A DNA stretch of 64,000 nucleotides from Liolophura sinensis (lineage: Eukaryota > Mollusca > Polyplacophora > Chitonida > Chitonidae): positions 27,985,080-28,049,079 of the forward strand of contig NC_088302.1 in the NCBI RefSeq assembly GCF_032854445.1, read 5' to 3'. Both the position numbers and the translations under genes were made by a program. Position 1 is the stretch's first letter; every line of letters begins with the position of its first letter. Shown one piece after another: positions 37,701 through 49,271 of the stretch. Under the pieces are notes generated by a model. It was not told the DNA's origin, ran no database searches, and saw only the letters and a program-made list of their open reading frames with translations.

Positions 37701-39667
37701 GTGCGTTTTAGGTGTTCTCTTAGGTGAGAACAAAAAATACACAATACCAGGTAATTACCTTAGACAGCCACCGTCCGTGAAGCCCTAACAGGCTAAACCA
37801 TAGCCTTAGTCTTACCAGGCCAAAACAACCGAGTTTACACAAATGAAAATTAGGCCAATAATGACAGGTGTTTAAATTTATTTTGTAAATCAGATCAAAT
37901 ACAAGTTTATCCCGCACTGAAGACCTACGACATTTTGCCCACAAGAAGCTGTAATATGCCGTTATGAAACATGCACCCACAGAGGAATACGCCTTTTGCT
38001 AGGATTTCTCACGCGTTTCGTGGGTTGTGAGGTTGTTTTATATAATTTTGGATTTAAGCACATACACACAGCGTACATGTATATGGATAATTAGCCTAAT
38101 GAATTTGACGTTGTATGCTAACGAAACAACGTCTAACAGACATCCACAAAACCACTGGTGTTTTCCTATTCGTATTTAGAACCTCCGTAGCATTCCCTAC
38201 CTGACATTTTCTGAATCAGCAACCTCTAGCGGAGAGGATCTCACTTTTATTGGACCACAATCGGTTCCTGTTATGATCATATCGAATATATACCACACAG
38301 GGGATGTCGGCTCAGGTCCGGGCTATAAGCCTATTAATTTTCCGTAAGCGACAGTGATAACAAGAAGCAGCTACAAACATCTTGACATAGAGTTGTAGGC
38401 CTTCATCAAAATCTACAGGGTACATGCACCAAGGGACGTCACTAGCAGATCAAACGTTAATCTCATACCAGCCCAAAGTTTTAATTTCCAGTATTTTCAT
38501 CATAATCATGCACCTGTACACCAAAAATGTCCGGTTGACAGCGAAAAAAGGCTTTACGTCCCAAAATGCACCGAATTACATTCGTAATCAGGGTCCTGCG
38601 AGCAGATAAAATGCCTCAGATTCTTGTACCCTGTACTTCGTGTAGACTTACCTCCCTTTATTTGTAACTTTTGTTGAGATTTGAGGCGGCCCAAGCAGGC
38701 AGGCCGTGTTTCCGCAAAACGCAAGCAGACCGCAGTCGTTTCTGGTGTAAATAACGGGAAAGACAGAAAAAGTAAATGACGTTATATACTACGGCTCTCA
38801 CTTCAGCCTGCGTACATTTTCACGTTCATCATCCGGAATTTCCAGTACGCATGCGCCGGTTGATTGTGAAAGTAAACTGTATAGTTGGCGTGATACATGT
38901 TGCTCAGAAATGTAAATTTATCCTGCTGGGTCGAAACAGAAGTTTTCGTGAGTGAAGAGCCTACCAAGTTAAAAGTATTTTCCTGAGACTTTTAAGAAGC
39001 GTGAGTCTTTTCGACCACATGACTTGGGACCTTTTATAGTAGACATGCTGTCCTTGCGGTACTGCTGAAGAGCTCGTGGGAAAAGATCGAGATCTGCACG
39101 GGCCACTTTCAGTTTCACAATAGAAACTTTGTAAGTTATATTTCGTAAATTATTCGTGCATGAGGTTGCCTGTAGGTTATAGCGCTAGAAGTCAATTCTG
39201 AGAAAAATTGCGAAATATTGATTTACGCAGTTTTGTCGACGAATGAATGAAAACTACAGTACACGTGCATGTCAATCATTACGGTGCTCTATCGGCTTTT
39301 ACGATTCCTAGCAATAGTTTGCATCTAAATAGCTCTGACGAGCCGTTTCTTGATCCTAAAGGATAACGGCCCTGATGCCAACAACCTGTCACATAACTGT
39401 ACCGGCTTTACATGCTGTCTGTCACACATCGAAAAATGTCCGCCAGCTCTCCGCTTTGGTAGATAGCTTTTATATAGGCCCCTATAGGCAAATATATTGT
39501 TCTCTCAACCTATCAGCATAGCTGGACTCTTTGGAAGTTAGATTTTACATAGCACTATCACAGCAGCGCTAAATAGCTAATATTTTGTGTTTTCAACAAA
39601 TCTACACAGATAGCCTCATTGATAGTTAACTTACACATATCCTTCCACAAAATCTGCACAGATGATG
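37701..39667 (+). repeat. Tandem unit 2 of 4 (about 1.97 kb)
   Basis: The longest unit. It includes a GTGTTCTCTTAGGTGAGAAC segment near the start that unit 1 lacks, and the GGCGGCCCAAGCAGGCAGGC block. The right two-thirds is almost identical to unit 1 by eye, so the duplication is recent or the copies are homogenised by conversion. Confidence 0.95.
38770..39137 (+). promoter_or_regulatory. Promoter-like core, unit 2
   Basis: Same motif order as unit 1: CGCATGCGC at 38848-38856, TTTCAGTTTC at 39107-39116, GTAAGT at 39131. All three are unchanged in sequence. Confidence 0.4.
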
Positions 39668-40728
39668 GTGCGTTTTAGGTGTTCTCTTAGTTGAGAACAA
39701 AAAATACACGATACCAGGTAATTACCTTAGACAGCCACTGTCCGTGAAGCCCTAACAGGCTAAACCATAGCCTTAGTCTTACCAGCCAAAACAACCGAGT
39801 TTACAAAAAAGAAAATTAGGCCAATAATGACAGGTGTTTAAATTTATTTTGTAAATCAGATTTTAGCCTGCGTACATTTTCACGTTCATCATCCGGAATT
39901 TCCAGTACGCATGCGTTGGTTGATTGTGAAAGTAAACTGTGTAGTTGGCGTGATACATGTTGCTCAGAAATGTAAATTTATCCTGCTGGGTCGAAACAGA
40001 AGTTTTCGTGAGTGAAGAGCCTACCAAGTTAAAAGTATTTTCCTGAGACTTTTAAGAAACGTGAGTCTTTTCGACCACATGACTTGGGACCTTTTATAGT
40101 AGACATGCTGTCCTTGCGGTACTGCTGAAGAGCTCGTGGGAACAGATCGAGATCTGCACGGGCCACTTTCAGTTTCACAATAGAAACTTTGTAAGTTATA
40201 TTTCGTAAATTATTCGTGCATGAGGTTGCCTGTAGGTTATAGCGCTAGAAGTCAATTCTGAGAAAAATTGCGAAATATTGATTTACGCAGTTTTTGTCGA
40301 CGAATGAATGAAAACTACAGTACACGTGCGTGTCAATCATTACGGTGCTCTATCGGCTTTTAGGATTCTTAGCAATAGTTTGCATCTAAATAGCTCTGAC
40401 GAGCCGTTTCTTGATCCTAAAGGATAACGGCCCTGATGCCAACAACCTGTCACATAACTGTACCGGCTTTACATGCTGTCTCTCACACATCGAAAAATGT
40501 CCGCCTAGCTCTCCGCTTTGGTAGATAGCTTTTATATAGGCCCCTATAGGCAAATATATTGTTCTCTCAACCTATCAGCATAGCTGGACTCTTTGGAAGT
40601 TAGATTTTACATAGCACTATCACAGCAGCGCTAAATAGCTAATATTTTGTCCTTTCAACAAATCTGCACAGATAGCCTCATCGATAGTTAACTTACACAT
40701 ATCCTTCCACAAATCTGCACAGCTGATG
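39668..40728 (+). repeat. Tandem unit 3 of 4, internally deleted (1.06 kb)
   Basis: After TAAATTTATTTTGTAAATCA the unit jumps near 39862 straight to TTTTAGCCTGCGTACATTTT, losing about 0.9 kb that unit 1 carries at roughly 35965-36836. The core that follows is intact. Confidence 0.93.
39863..40197 (+). promoter_or_regulatory. Promoter-like core, unit 3
   Basis: Retains CGCATGCG (39908-39915; the next base has changed so the full CGCATGCGC is lost), TTTCAGTTTC at 40167-40176 and GTAAGT at 40191. The upstream TGACGTTA region was removed by the deletion. Confidence 0.35.
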
Positions 40729-42250
40729 GTGCGTTTTAGGTGTTCTCTTAGTTGAGAAAAAAAATACACGATACCAGGTAATTACCTTAGACAACCACTG
40801 TCCGTGAAGCCCTAACAGGCTAAACCATAGCCTTAGTCTTACCAGGCCAAAACAACCGAGTTTACACAAATGAAAATTAGGCCAATAATGACAGGTGTTT
40901 AAATTTATTTTTGTAAATCAGATCAAATACAAGTTTATCCCGCACTGAAGACCTACGACATTTTGCCTCACGAGAAGCTGTAATATGCCGTTATGAAATA
41001 TGCACCCACTGAGGAATACGCCTTTTGCTAGGATTTCTCACGCGTTTCGTGGGTTGTGAGGTTGTTTTACATAATTTTGGATTTAAGCGCATACACACAG
41101 CATGCATGTATAGGCCTATGGATAATTAGCCTAATGAATTTGACGTATGCTAATAAAACAACGTCTAACAGACATCCACAAAAAAACTGGTGTTTTCCTA
41201 TTCGCATTTAGAACCATAATCATGCACCTGTACACCAAAAATGTCCGGTTGACAGCGAAAAAAGGCTTTACATCCCAAAATGCACCGAATTACGTTCGTA
41301 ATCAGGGTCCTGCGAGCAGATAAAATGCCTCAGATTCTTGTACCCTGTACTTCGCGTAGACTTACCTCCCTTTATTTGTAACTTTTGTCGAGATTTGAGG
41401 CGGCCCAAGCAGGCAGGCCTTGTTTCCGCAAAACGCAAGCAGGCCGCAGTCGTTTCTGGTGTAATTAACGGGGAAGACAGAAAAAGTAAATGACGTTATA
41501 TACTACGGCTCTCACCTCAGCCTACGTACATTTTCACGTTCATCATCCGGAATTTCCAGTACGCATGCGCCTGTTGATTATGAAAGTAAACTGTGTAGTT
41601 GGCGTGACACATGTTGCTCAGAAATGTAAGTTTATCCTGCTGGGTCGAAAACAGAAGTTTTCTTGATTGAAGAGCCTACCAAGTTAAAAGTATTTTCCTA
41701 GACTTTTAAGAAGCGTGAGTCTTTTCGACCACATGACTTGGACCTTTTATAGTAGACATGCTGTCCTTGCGGTACTGCTGAAGAGCTCGTGGGAAAAGAT
41801 CGAGATCTGCACGGGCCACTTTCAGTTTCACAATAGAAACTTTGTAAGTTATATTTCGTAAGTTATTCGTGCATGAGGTTGTCTGTTAGTTATAGCGCTA
41901 GAAGTCAATTCTGAGAAAAATTGCGAAATATTAATTTGTTGACTTTTATGGCCATTCCTTCCTGAATGAAAACTACAGTACACGTGCGTGTCAATCATTA
42001 CGGTGCACTATCAGCTTTTAGAATTCCAAGCAATAGTTTGCATCTAAATAGCTCTGACGGGCCTTCTCTTGATCCTAAAGGATAACGGCCCTGATGCCAA
42101 CAACCTGTCACATAACTGTACCGGCTTTACATGCTGTCTCTCACACATCGAAAAATGTCCGCCCAGCTCTCCGCTTTGGTAGATAGCTTTTATATAGGCC
42201 CCTATAGGCAAATATATTGTTCTCTCAACCTATCAGCATAGCTGGACTCA
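40729..42250 (+). repeat. Tandem unit 4 of 4, with a different deletion
   Basis: Loses about 0.3 kb where ATTTAGAACC is joined to ATAATCATGCACCTG (near 41215), and ends close identity at CATAGCTGGACTC (42250). Beyond this the order of words such as TTTTGTCCTTTGACC and ACAGATGGCTTCTTTGATAG still follows the unit at much lower similarity to about 42400. The block therefore continues as an older, diverged copy. Confidence 0.92.
41480..41850 (+). promoter_or_regulatory. Promoter-like core, unit 4
   Basis: CGCATGCGC at 41572-41580, TTTCAGTTTC at 41820-41829 and GTAAGT at 41844 are preserved although the surrounding sequence has more substitutions than units 1-3. If a functional promoter of the downstream gene lies here, this is the copy nearest to it. 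Confidence 0.4.
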
Positions 42251-43319
42251 TCGGAGGTTATGATGCCACCTACAATAGCAGCTCTTAATGGCAAATGTTT
42301 TGTCCTTTGACCAAAACTGTACAGATGGCTTCTTTGATAGTTTGCTTGTACATAGCGTTAGTATAGCAGCCCAAAGTAGCGAAAATATTACGTTCAGAAA
42401 AGCCATAGAGATTGTCCCATTCATGGTTTGGTATTAAATGGTTTTATTATAACTGTACTAATTTCCTGTCCCTAAATTGCACAGACGCGCATCAACAATG
42501 CTACTGTCGCGCTAATAACAACTACATAGCAGTAATCATTAGAACAAGATGGGAAAAATAGCAAACTATATATAAATTATTGTCTGGAAAGATAATTAGT
42601 GCCATGTTAATCAAATTGGGAGAAAAAAGTTTAGCAGAGAAAAAGCCGATAGTGCACCTATCTCGTGTCAACAACAGCTTGCACCCAGAATGTCACCCAT
42701 ACCATCATAAAGCCAAATATCGTGGCAGCTTAAAGGCATGAATATCATGCGGAATGACACTGATATCACTGTCATGTTAGGAACTGGTAGGTCTACCATG
42801 CTACTGTACGAAAAAAAACTACAGTGATATCACATGCCACATAGCCCTGGATGACTCCACGCTTTGCAGGGACTCGCAGAGTCATAGATTGCTCCCATTG
42901 ATCTCCGATGAAACCATCATAAAATTTGGGAAACCAGTCAATAACTAACCTCCCGGAGCTGTCCAGTTACTCCTTTACAATACTTGTCATCCCAGGGCAC
43001 CTGACTGTTAAAATCCCACGCTGTCTATCATCCCAAAGGTAGATATACATAGTTGACCAAGTTAACCTTTTCCGCTCATTTGAACCTCACAAAGATGGCT
43101 GCCCATCACTGACAACATCCGGGTTTCTGGGACACATATGCCCTTGATGCCCTGCGGCACTAATCATTGTAAAGAAGTAACCGGACAGGCCTGGAAGGTC
43201 AGTAATCAACTGTTTTCCAAACTTTTACGATGCTTCACTTAGGGGTGAATGGGAGCAATAAATGACTATGGGAGCACCTGTGAAGTGTACGTGTTGTCAT
43301 CCAGGACTAATGCCACAAT
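42251..43319. other. Non-coding DNA; diverged unit tail
   Basis: The left part (to about 42530) is a degraded continuation of the tandem unit. The remainder has no recognised gene. Confidence 0.45.
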
Positions 43320-44112
43320 TAGTTTGGTTTCTAGGGTGTGGTGTAGGGTGAAATGATGGGGATATCAGGCTCATTCCAAGTCATATCACTGTCAGTCCAT
43401 ATCTCTGGAGTAGCTTTGGTTTCCAGGGTGTGGTGTAGGATGAAATGATGGGTGATATTGTTGTCATTCAAGTGATATTACTGTGATTTCATATCTTTAT
43501 AGTGGCTTTGGTTTACAGGGGTGGTGTAGGATGAAATAATGGTGATATCAATGTCATTCCAAGTGATATCACTGTCAGTCCGTGTTTCTTTAGCTGCTTA
43601 GGTTTCCAGGATGTTGTGTAGGGTCCATTCCAAGTGATATCACTGTCAGTCCATACCTCTATAGTAGCTTTGGTTTCCAGGGTGTGGTGTATGGTGAAAT
43701 GATGGGTGATATCAGTGTCATTCCACATGATATCACTGTCATTTCAAATCTCTGTAGTAGCTTTGGTTTCCAGGATGTGGTGTAGGATGGAGTGATGGGT
43801 AATATCAGTGTCATTCCATGTGATACCACAGTCAGTCCATCTGATATCACTGTCAGTCCATATCTCTATAGCCACTTAGGTTTCCAGGGTGTGGTGTAGG
43901 GTGAAGTGATGGGTGATATCAGTGTCATTTCATGTGATATCACTGTCAGTCCATATCTCTATAGCCATTTAGGTTTCCAGGGTGTGGTGTAGGATGAAGT
44001 GATGGGTGATATCAGTGTCATTTCACGTGATATCACTGTCAGTCCATATCTCTATAGCCACTTTGGTTTCCAGGATGTGATATAGAGTTAAATGATGGAT
44101 GATATCAATGTT
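43320..44112. repeat. 92-bp minisatellite, about 9 copies
   Basis: Units contain TTTGGTTTCCAGGGTGTGGT, GAAATGATGGGTGATATCAG and TGATATCACTGTCAGTCCAT in order, spaced about 90-94 bp with one shorter unit near 43620. A related GATATCACTGTCATG occurs earlier at about 42760. Minus-strand frames at 43513-43850 are incidental. Confidence 0.9.
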
Positions 44113-45088
44113 ATTCCAGTCTCTCTGACCGATGACTCTTTGTGTGCTTTAGTAAGGGAGCAGTCATTGTATAAATGTACTTTTGTCATTGGGCATTGGC
44201 TTTTATTCAGATTATTTGTCACTAGGATTTGGTTATCATGAATGATGATTGTCAATTAAGCAACTAGGATTATAATATTGATTAAAGACTGATGATCATG
44301 AAATTGCGAATATAAAATTGAGACACCCTGATCATCCTGCCTAAAGGTATGAAGTATTTGACTGTGCAACAACCGTGCTACGTAGTTAAGGCGTTTGTGT
44401 TCTTTTCTTTTTTTTAATAATGATAAAATTTGAGTGATGGGTTGTTAACTAGTGCTTATATGGTAATACTCAAAAGATTTAAGTTTTTGTGTAGCCAAGA
44501 GCTTTTTTTGGAAAGCATTAAGGAGGGTAACGGGTGAGAGATGTTGATTAAGTGAAATACATATATTATTGAATATGGTGCTGTAATCGTGCATTTAATT
44601 AAAATGCAAGGCTGCATCAGCCCTGTACATGTACATATACATTTCACAATATTTTTTGGCTTTTCCAATTTTTCTGTTAATGCATATTTTGTCCTATAAA
44701 TCCGATATTTTTCTCAGCATTGCTTGTGTACCTATAAAATGTTGATGATTGTGTTCATTCTAACATTAATATACTTGCAGTGTTTATAAGCACTTTTATG
44801 AACAGTGTTAGCTCAGCTAAACCAACATAAACCAACATGTATAGTGTCCAGGTTATACTGCAGGGTTAAATCTATAAAAGTGCTTTATATATATATATAT
44901 ATATATAGATACATGCATGTACACGTAGCAATATTGGGAAAAGTCACGAAAGAGTCTTAAATTTCTTTTTCTTTACACATTGACAGGTGAACATGTACAT
45001 GCATGTACGCTGTTGCATCCTAATAAATATTCATGATGTGAGGGTCATAAGATATATTGTTTTTTTGACATTCCTCTCTGCATCTCAG
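44113..45088. other. AT-rich spacer upstream of the LRRK1-like gene
   Basis: No gene. A short (AT)n tract occurs at about 44886-44908. Confidence 0.45.
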
Positions 45089-45154
45089 CTGGATGATTTA
45101 ATTGAGAAATACCAGTCATCCGATTTTTACTGTCACTTAATTCATTTGGCAGAT
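45089..45154 (+). other. Candidate 66-nt exon of unknown gene
   Basis: A strong acceptor-like stretch (TTCCTCTCTGCATCTCAG) is followed by 22 open codons, LDDLIEKYQSSDFYCHLIHL then AD, and a donor-like GTGAGC at 45155. The length is divisible by three. I do not recognise the peptide. It could be an alternative 5' exon of the downstream gene, an exon of another gene or chance. Confidence 0.2.
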
Positions 45155-47136
45155 GTGAGCAGTTATTGTCTGATTTGATCTGTTGAAAAGTTCCATGTAT
45201 GAATTTTAGTATAAAATATAGTACACTTCCATGCTAGTTTATTGAAATATACAGTTTTAGTCTTAATAATTAAACAAAATGCATTATAGAACATGATGTC
45301 AGCAAGGTAATGGATCCCTGTCCACAATCTGTAGTCATCAAACTGCTCTAATTATCGCTGTTAGATCATGCAATTAGCTGAGCTAACACTGTTCAACCAC
45401 AGAAAACTTGACCATATATGCATACTGCCAGATGTAAGGTTTTACTCTCTTCCTGTGGTGGGAATTGAAACCTATGACCTATTATGAACCATGGCGGGTA
45501 AACTGCCACTAGTTTCATGTGACATAGCCAGTGTAAATTGCTACATTTAACAGGAATTGTACATAGCTGAAGCAGCAGTGCGATGAAAGTGACTCATTAT
45601 TTATCTGGTGATCCTCATTATATCATTAATGAGAGCTATCATTACCATTATTTTTGTGATAGTCGTGATGTGAAATGAATATTGTCAACATTCAAGCATA
45701 AACCATACTTTTAACTAGTTTGTCAAGAAGCTGGTGGTTATCTGCTGTGCTGCACTCTTCTTCACCCATTAATTTAGCCGCCATAATCGTACAGTACCCT
45801 GTATCACTATAAGCAATTTTTGAGTACATGCCAATTAGTCGTTCAGATGTGATTTATCAAAATTATGACTGCATGAATATGTTACATGTAGGTTGAATGG
45901 CAGGCAGTTAACACAGGCGTGAAACCACTAGAATTGGGACCTTCCCTATTGAAACATGAAGCATGTCTGTTCAGTCACCATAGAAAGAACTATTTTGTAG
46001 GTAACAGAATGTCAAAAAACATGACATCAGAGTCGCAGAAATGTCGACAGATCTCAAATGAAGACGATGTGTTTTAGCCTAACTAGAATATATACATATT
46101 TGACAGAGTTCACAGGTCAAAGCAGTCTATTGTATTTGTAAACCTGAATTCAGACCAGGATTTTTAAATTACCTCCAAATGGATTAAAAAACGTGATAAT
46201 GTTACAAAGTTTGCAAAATTGAAATCTCCTTTTAGGTCGTCAACTAGCCTATGAGGTCCCACCTAACCACAGCTTAATCCTGAAAACGCGCCTTTTAAAC
46301 GGGAAATGATTTCAAGGGAGGTAATTTGATGCAGCCGTATTAAAGCCTCATGTGATGTAAATTGGTGCAACTGTATTGAAACCTTCATGCGTGTTTTGTG
46401 ACCAACTGGGCTAGGCTGTGTAAATAAAAAGACAGATGTAGTTAAGTCACATATGTATGCTTTTTTTAACAATTTTGGTAAATACTCTAATTCACCAAAT
46501 CTTACAGGTTTAACATTTTTCAAGTGATTCATTTTGCTAGATCCTAACTGATCGAGTCATTCACTGTAATAATAGGGCCACTTAGGATTTTTTGCGGAGT
46601 TTGTTAAATTTGTTAAGTTTGTAAATGGCATGAATTGTGTCATTTAAATGTGTATTTGAAAGCAGTTTTACATTCCTTATGTTTTTTGTCCTAGATATTT
46701 TGTCGAGGATTACTGGCAGGCATGGAGTAATGTCCCCATCTATCTTACATTGATTCTGGTCATGATGTAATGTCGCACCACAGGCCAACATTGAACAGAT
46801 CTGTGTACTTACATCTCTCAAATCTTGAGGCAGTCATATTTTAATTTATTACTTCTCCTAGGGTTCAGTCTTATTGTACTTCCTTAATACTATAACACAA
46901 GACCCCAGTATTCACTAGACCTGCTTGAACAACTACTCGGTTAAGTATGCTCCCAGCCCAGTGAGGACAGACTTAAAACACAGAGGTCAGAGATGCATGT
47001 TCATGTAGCTTTATGGTTATAGCCTGTGTTTATTTCCTGTTGGGTAATGCCCCACATTGTACACCTTTGCATCGGTAAGTGTGTCAGGCCAGCCACTAAG
47101 GCCTGTTATGTACATACAGTGTTATTATATCTTCAG
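45155..47136. other. Intergenic DNA 5' of the LRRK1-like gene
   Basis: No array or mobile element is evident. AAGGGAGGTAA at about 46314 is the reverse complement of a TTACCTCCCTT word also present in the tandem units. Minus-strand frames at 46263-46821 are unassignable. Confidence 0.4.
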
Positions 47137-47276
47137 CAAAAGTCGGAAAGGCAGTCGTTGAACTAAGAAGAAAGTCAGTGCATTTGACATTTGAAGAGAA
47201 GATAAGCTGCACATTTGTATGTGTGTTAGCCTACACAGGGTGAAGTCACAAAGACCAGTTGATACAGATAACAAAG
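47137..47276 (+). other. Putative 5' UTR part of LRRK1-like exon 1
   Basis: An acceptor-like TATTATATCTTCAG ends at 47136. From there to the start codon there is an in-frame TGA at 47241-47243, so the ATG at 47277 has no in-frame N-terminal extension within this exon. Whether transcription starts here or the segment is spliced from an upstream non-coding exon is not decidable from sequence alone. Confidence 0.35.
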
Positions 47277-47283
47277 ATGGAAG
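47277..47283 (+). CDS. LRRK1: LRRK1-like coding exon 1 (start codon)
   Basis: ATGGAAG followed by donor GTGAGT. The context AACAAAGATGG is a good Kozak match (A at -3 is G-flanked, G at +4). The exon leaves one base of a codon, which fits exon 2 to give Met-Glu-Asp-Leu-Leu. The tiny coding part makes the assignment less certain than the others; the phase match and the upstream in-frame stop support it. Confidence 0.6.
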
Positions 47284-49240
47284 GTGAGTTTAATTGTCTT
47301 GTAACAGCCATCATCTACCATTATGATATGTAGATACATTTTAATGCAATATAAAGAAATAAGATACGGAGCTTAATGATAAACTCACTGAGTCTTCAGT
47401 TTTACTTTTCCCCACACTCAAGAGCGACATTAAACCTTAATTGCAGGCATATTAATTTTAACTTTATGTATATCCATGTACCACTGGCAGGGGAAATGTA
47501 GTGCTTGTACATTATACAGCACATGTAGCTTATCAGCCACACATTCAAAGACCCTGAGCCTGAGTGTACAGTATACATACCCTTTTTCTTCTAATTTTTG
47601 GGACACTTGGTCTGCTCATTTTAGCCAATGTAAATGTAGCTGTAGCGGGAATCTTTAGTTTCTTTTTTCTCATTGGATTCTTGGGTCCTCTGTGGCTCAG
47701 TGGGTTAGCACGCTAGCACAGTGTAATGATCCAGGAGCCTCTCACCTATGCGGATGGTGTGAGTTCAAGTCCAGCTCATGCTGGCTTCCTCTCTGGCCGT
47801 AAGTGGGAAGGTCTGGCAACAACCTGCGGATGGTCGTGGGTTTCCCCCCGGACTGTGCCCTGTTTCCACGTAAAACACCAATCAAATAAATAAATAACTC
47901 ATTAGATTGTTACACCATCTAATAAACAACATACGAACATCTTTCCTTTTTTTTTCCTTTTTACTAAAAAGCTGGGAAAGAAACATATTCTGCTTTCGAT
48001 GCTATTAATATCTGTCCCAAAAAATTAATGAGAATTAGGGTATAGTAGCAATAATTGATTAATCTTAATTTCTGAACAGACCAGGGTCCGTTTATCAATT
48101 TATCAATCACCTTAATTCATAACTTGCAAGTCCTTAAATGCCTAACTCCAAACAATAAAAACCTCAGCTTGTGATAAGTACATTGTTTTGCAGTGAAGAA
48201 CCAGTATTCAAACTTTAAATTTTTAGAGCAAAGCATTTATAATGTACCTGTGATTGAATATAAGTCTTAAGACGATTGATAAACACAGGCCCTGATGTTT
48301 CACTTTAGGTGGATAACATGAATAATGATTAAAACAAGATTATTGTTGATATCTACATACATACATACATACATGTTAAAGGATATTATAAGGATGTCCT
48401 TCCCTGGATATTATGGGAATGCCTTTTACGGACAAAAGTGCTACGGTAATATATACGGTAATATATGGGTGCTACGGTAATATATTTACTGTAAACCACT
48501 ATTGAATTTATCATACATTAGCCAACATTAATTATTTTTTTGTATTTCACAGCTGAGCATTTAAGTAACACAGTAGAGCTTGATGGTTCACTACTCATTT
48601 TCTGAGTAGGATTCAAATAAATATATAAATAAATAAATACTTGAATTGGACCTCAGTGGCTTTTGAAAAGGTGGTTTAATCTAGGCACTCCACTATCTTT
48701 CACTCCTAAAACTGGCCCCTGTTATATAAGTGAATTATTCTTAAGCAAGGCATTGAAAGCATCAATCAAATGAATTGTATCAATCAAACACATGTATATA
48801 TAGATAGATAGGTTCATTGACCCTGCGGCATTGCATTTACCCTGCAGCGTTGCATTTACCCTGCAGCATTGCATTTACCCTGCAGCATTGCATTTACCCT
48901 GCCCTATTTTGGGTTCATAATTATGTATAACTTTCAGTAGAGTAATAGGACTTAGTTTAAATACCATAGTATTACATTTCTCGCTATCCTACTTCTGCTG
49001 CAGGTTTGGACAGTTGTAGGGACAGCACTATTAGTTGCTTTTTGTATGTATATATGAAAGCCTGTAGCTTCACTTTTCAAACTACATGATGCTTTATCTT
49101 GTTTTGTATATAAATTGATGTGTTTTTTTATTGGTCTCTGAAGTACATGTTTCCTTGTTCTCTCTGTGGGCCTTGGGGAAGAATAGTTTCATTGTAAATT
49201 GACTGAGCTACCTGTAAATGGTGGTATAAGATGTTGAAGA

Positions 49241-49271
<31 letters not shown>

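Noticed and set aside
35830-42250. CRISPR-like or gene-family interpretation of the four large repeats
   Set aside because: Units are 1-2 kb, directly joined, without spacers and without conserved coding frames. This is a tandem duplication in a eukaryotic genome.
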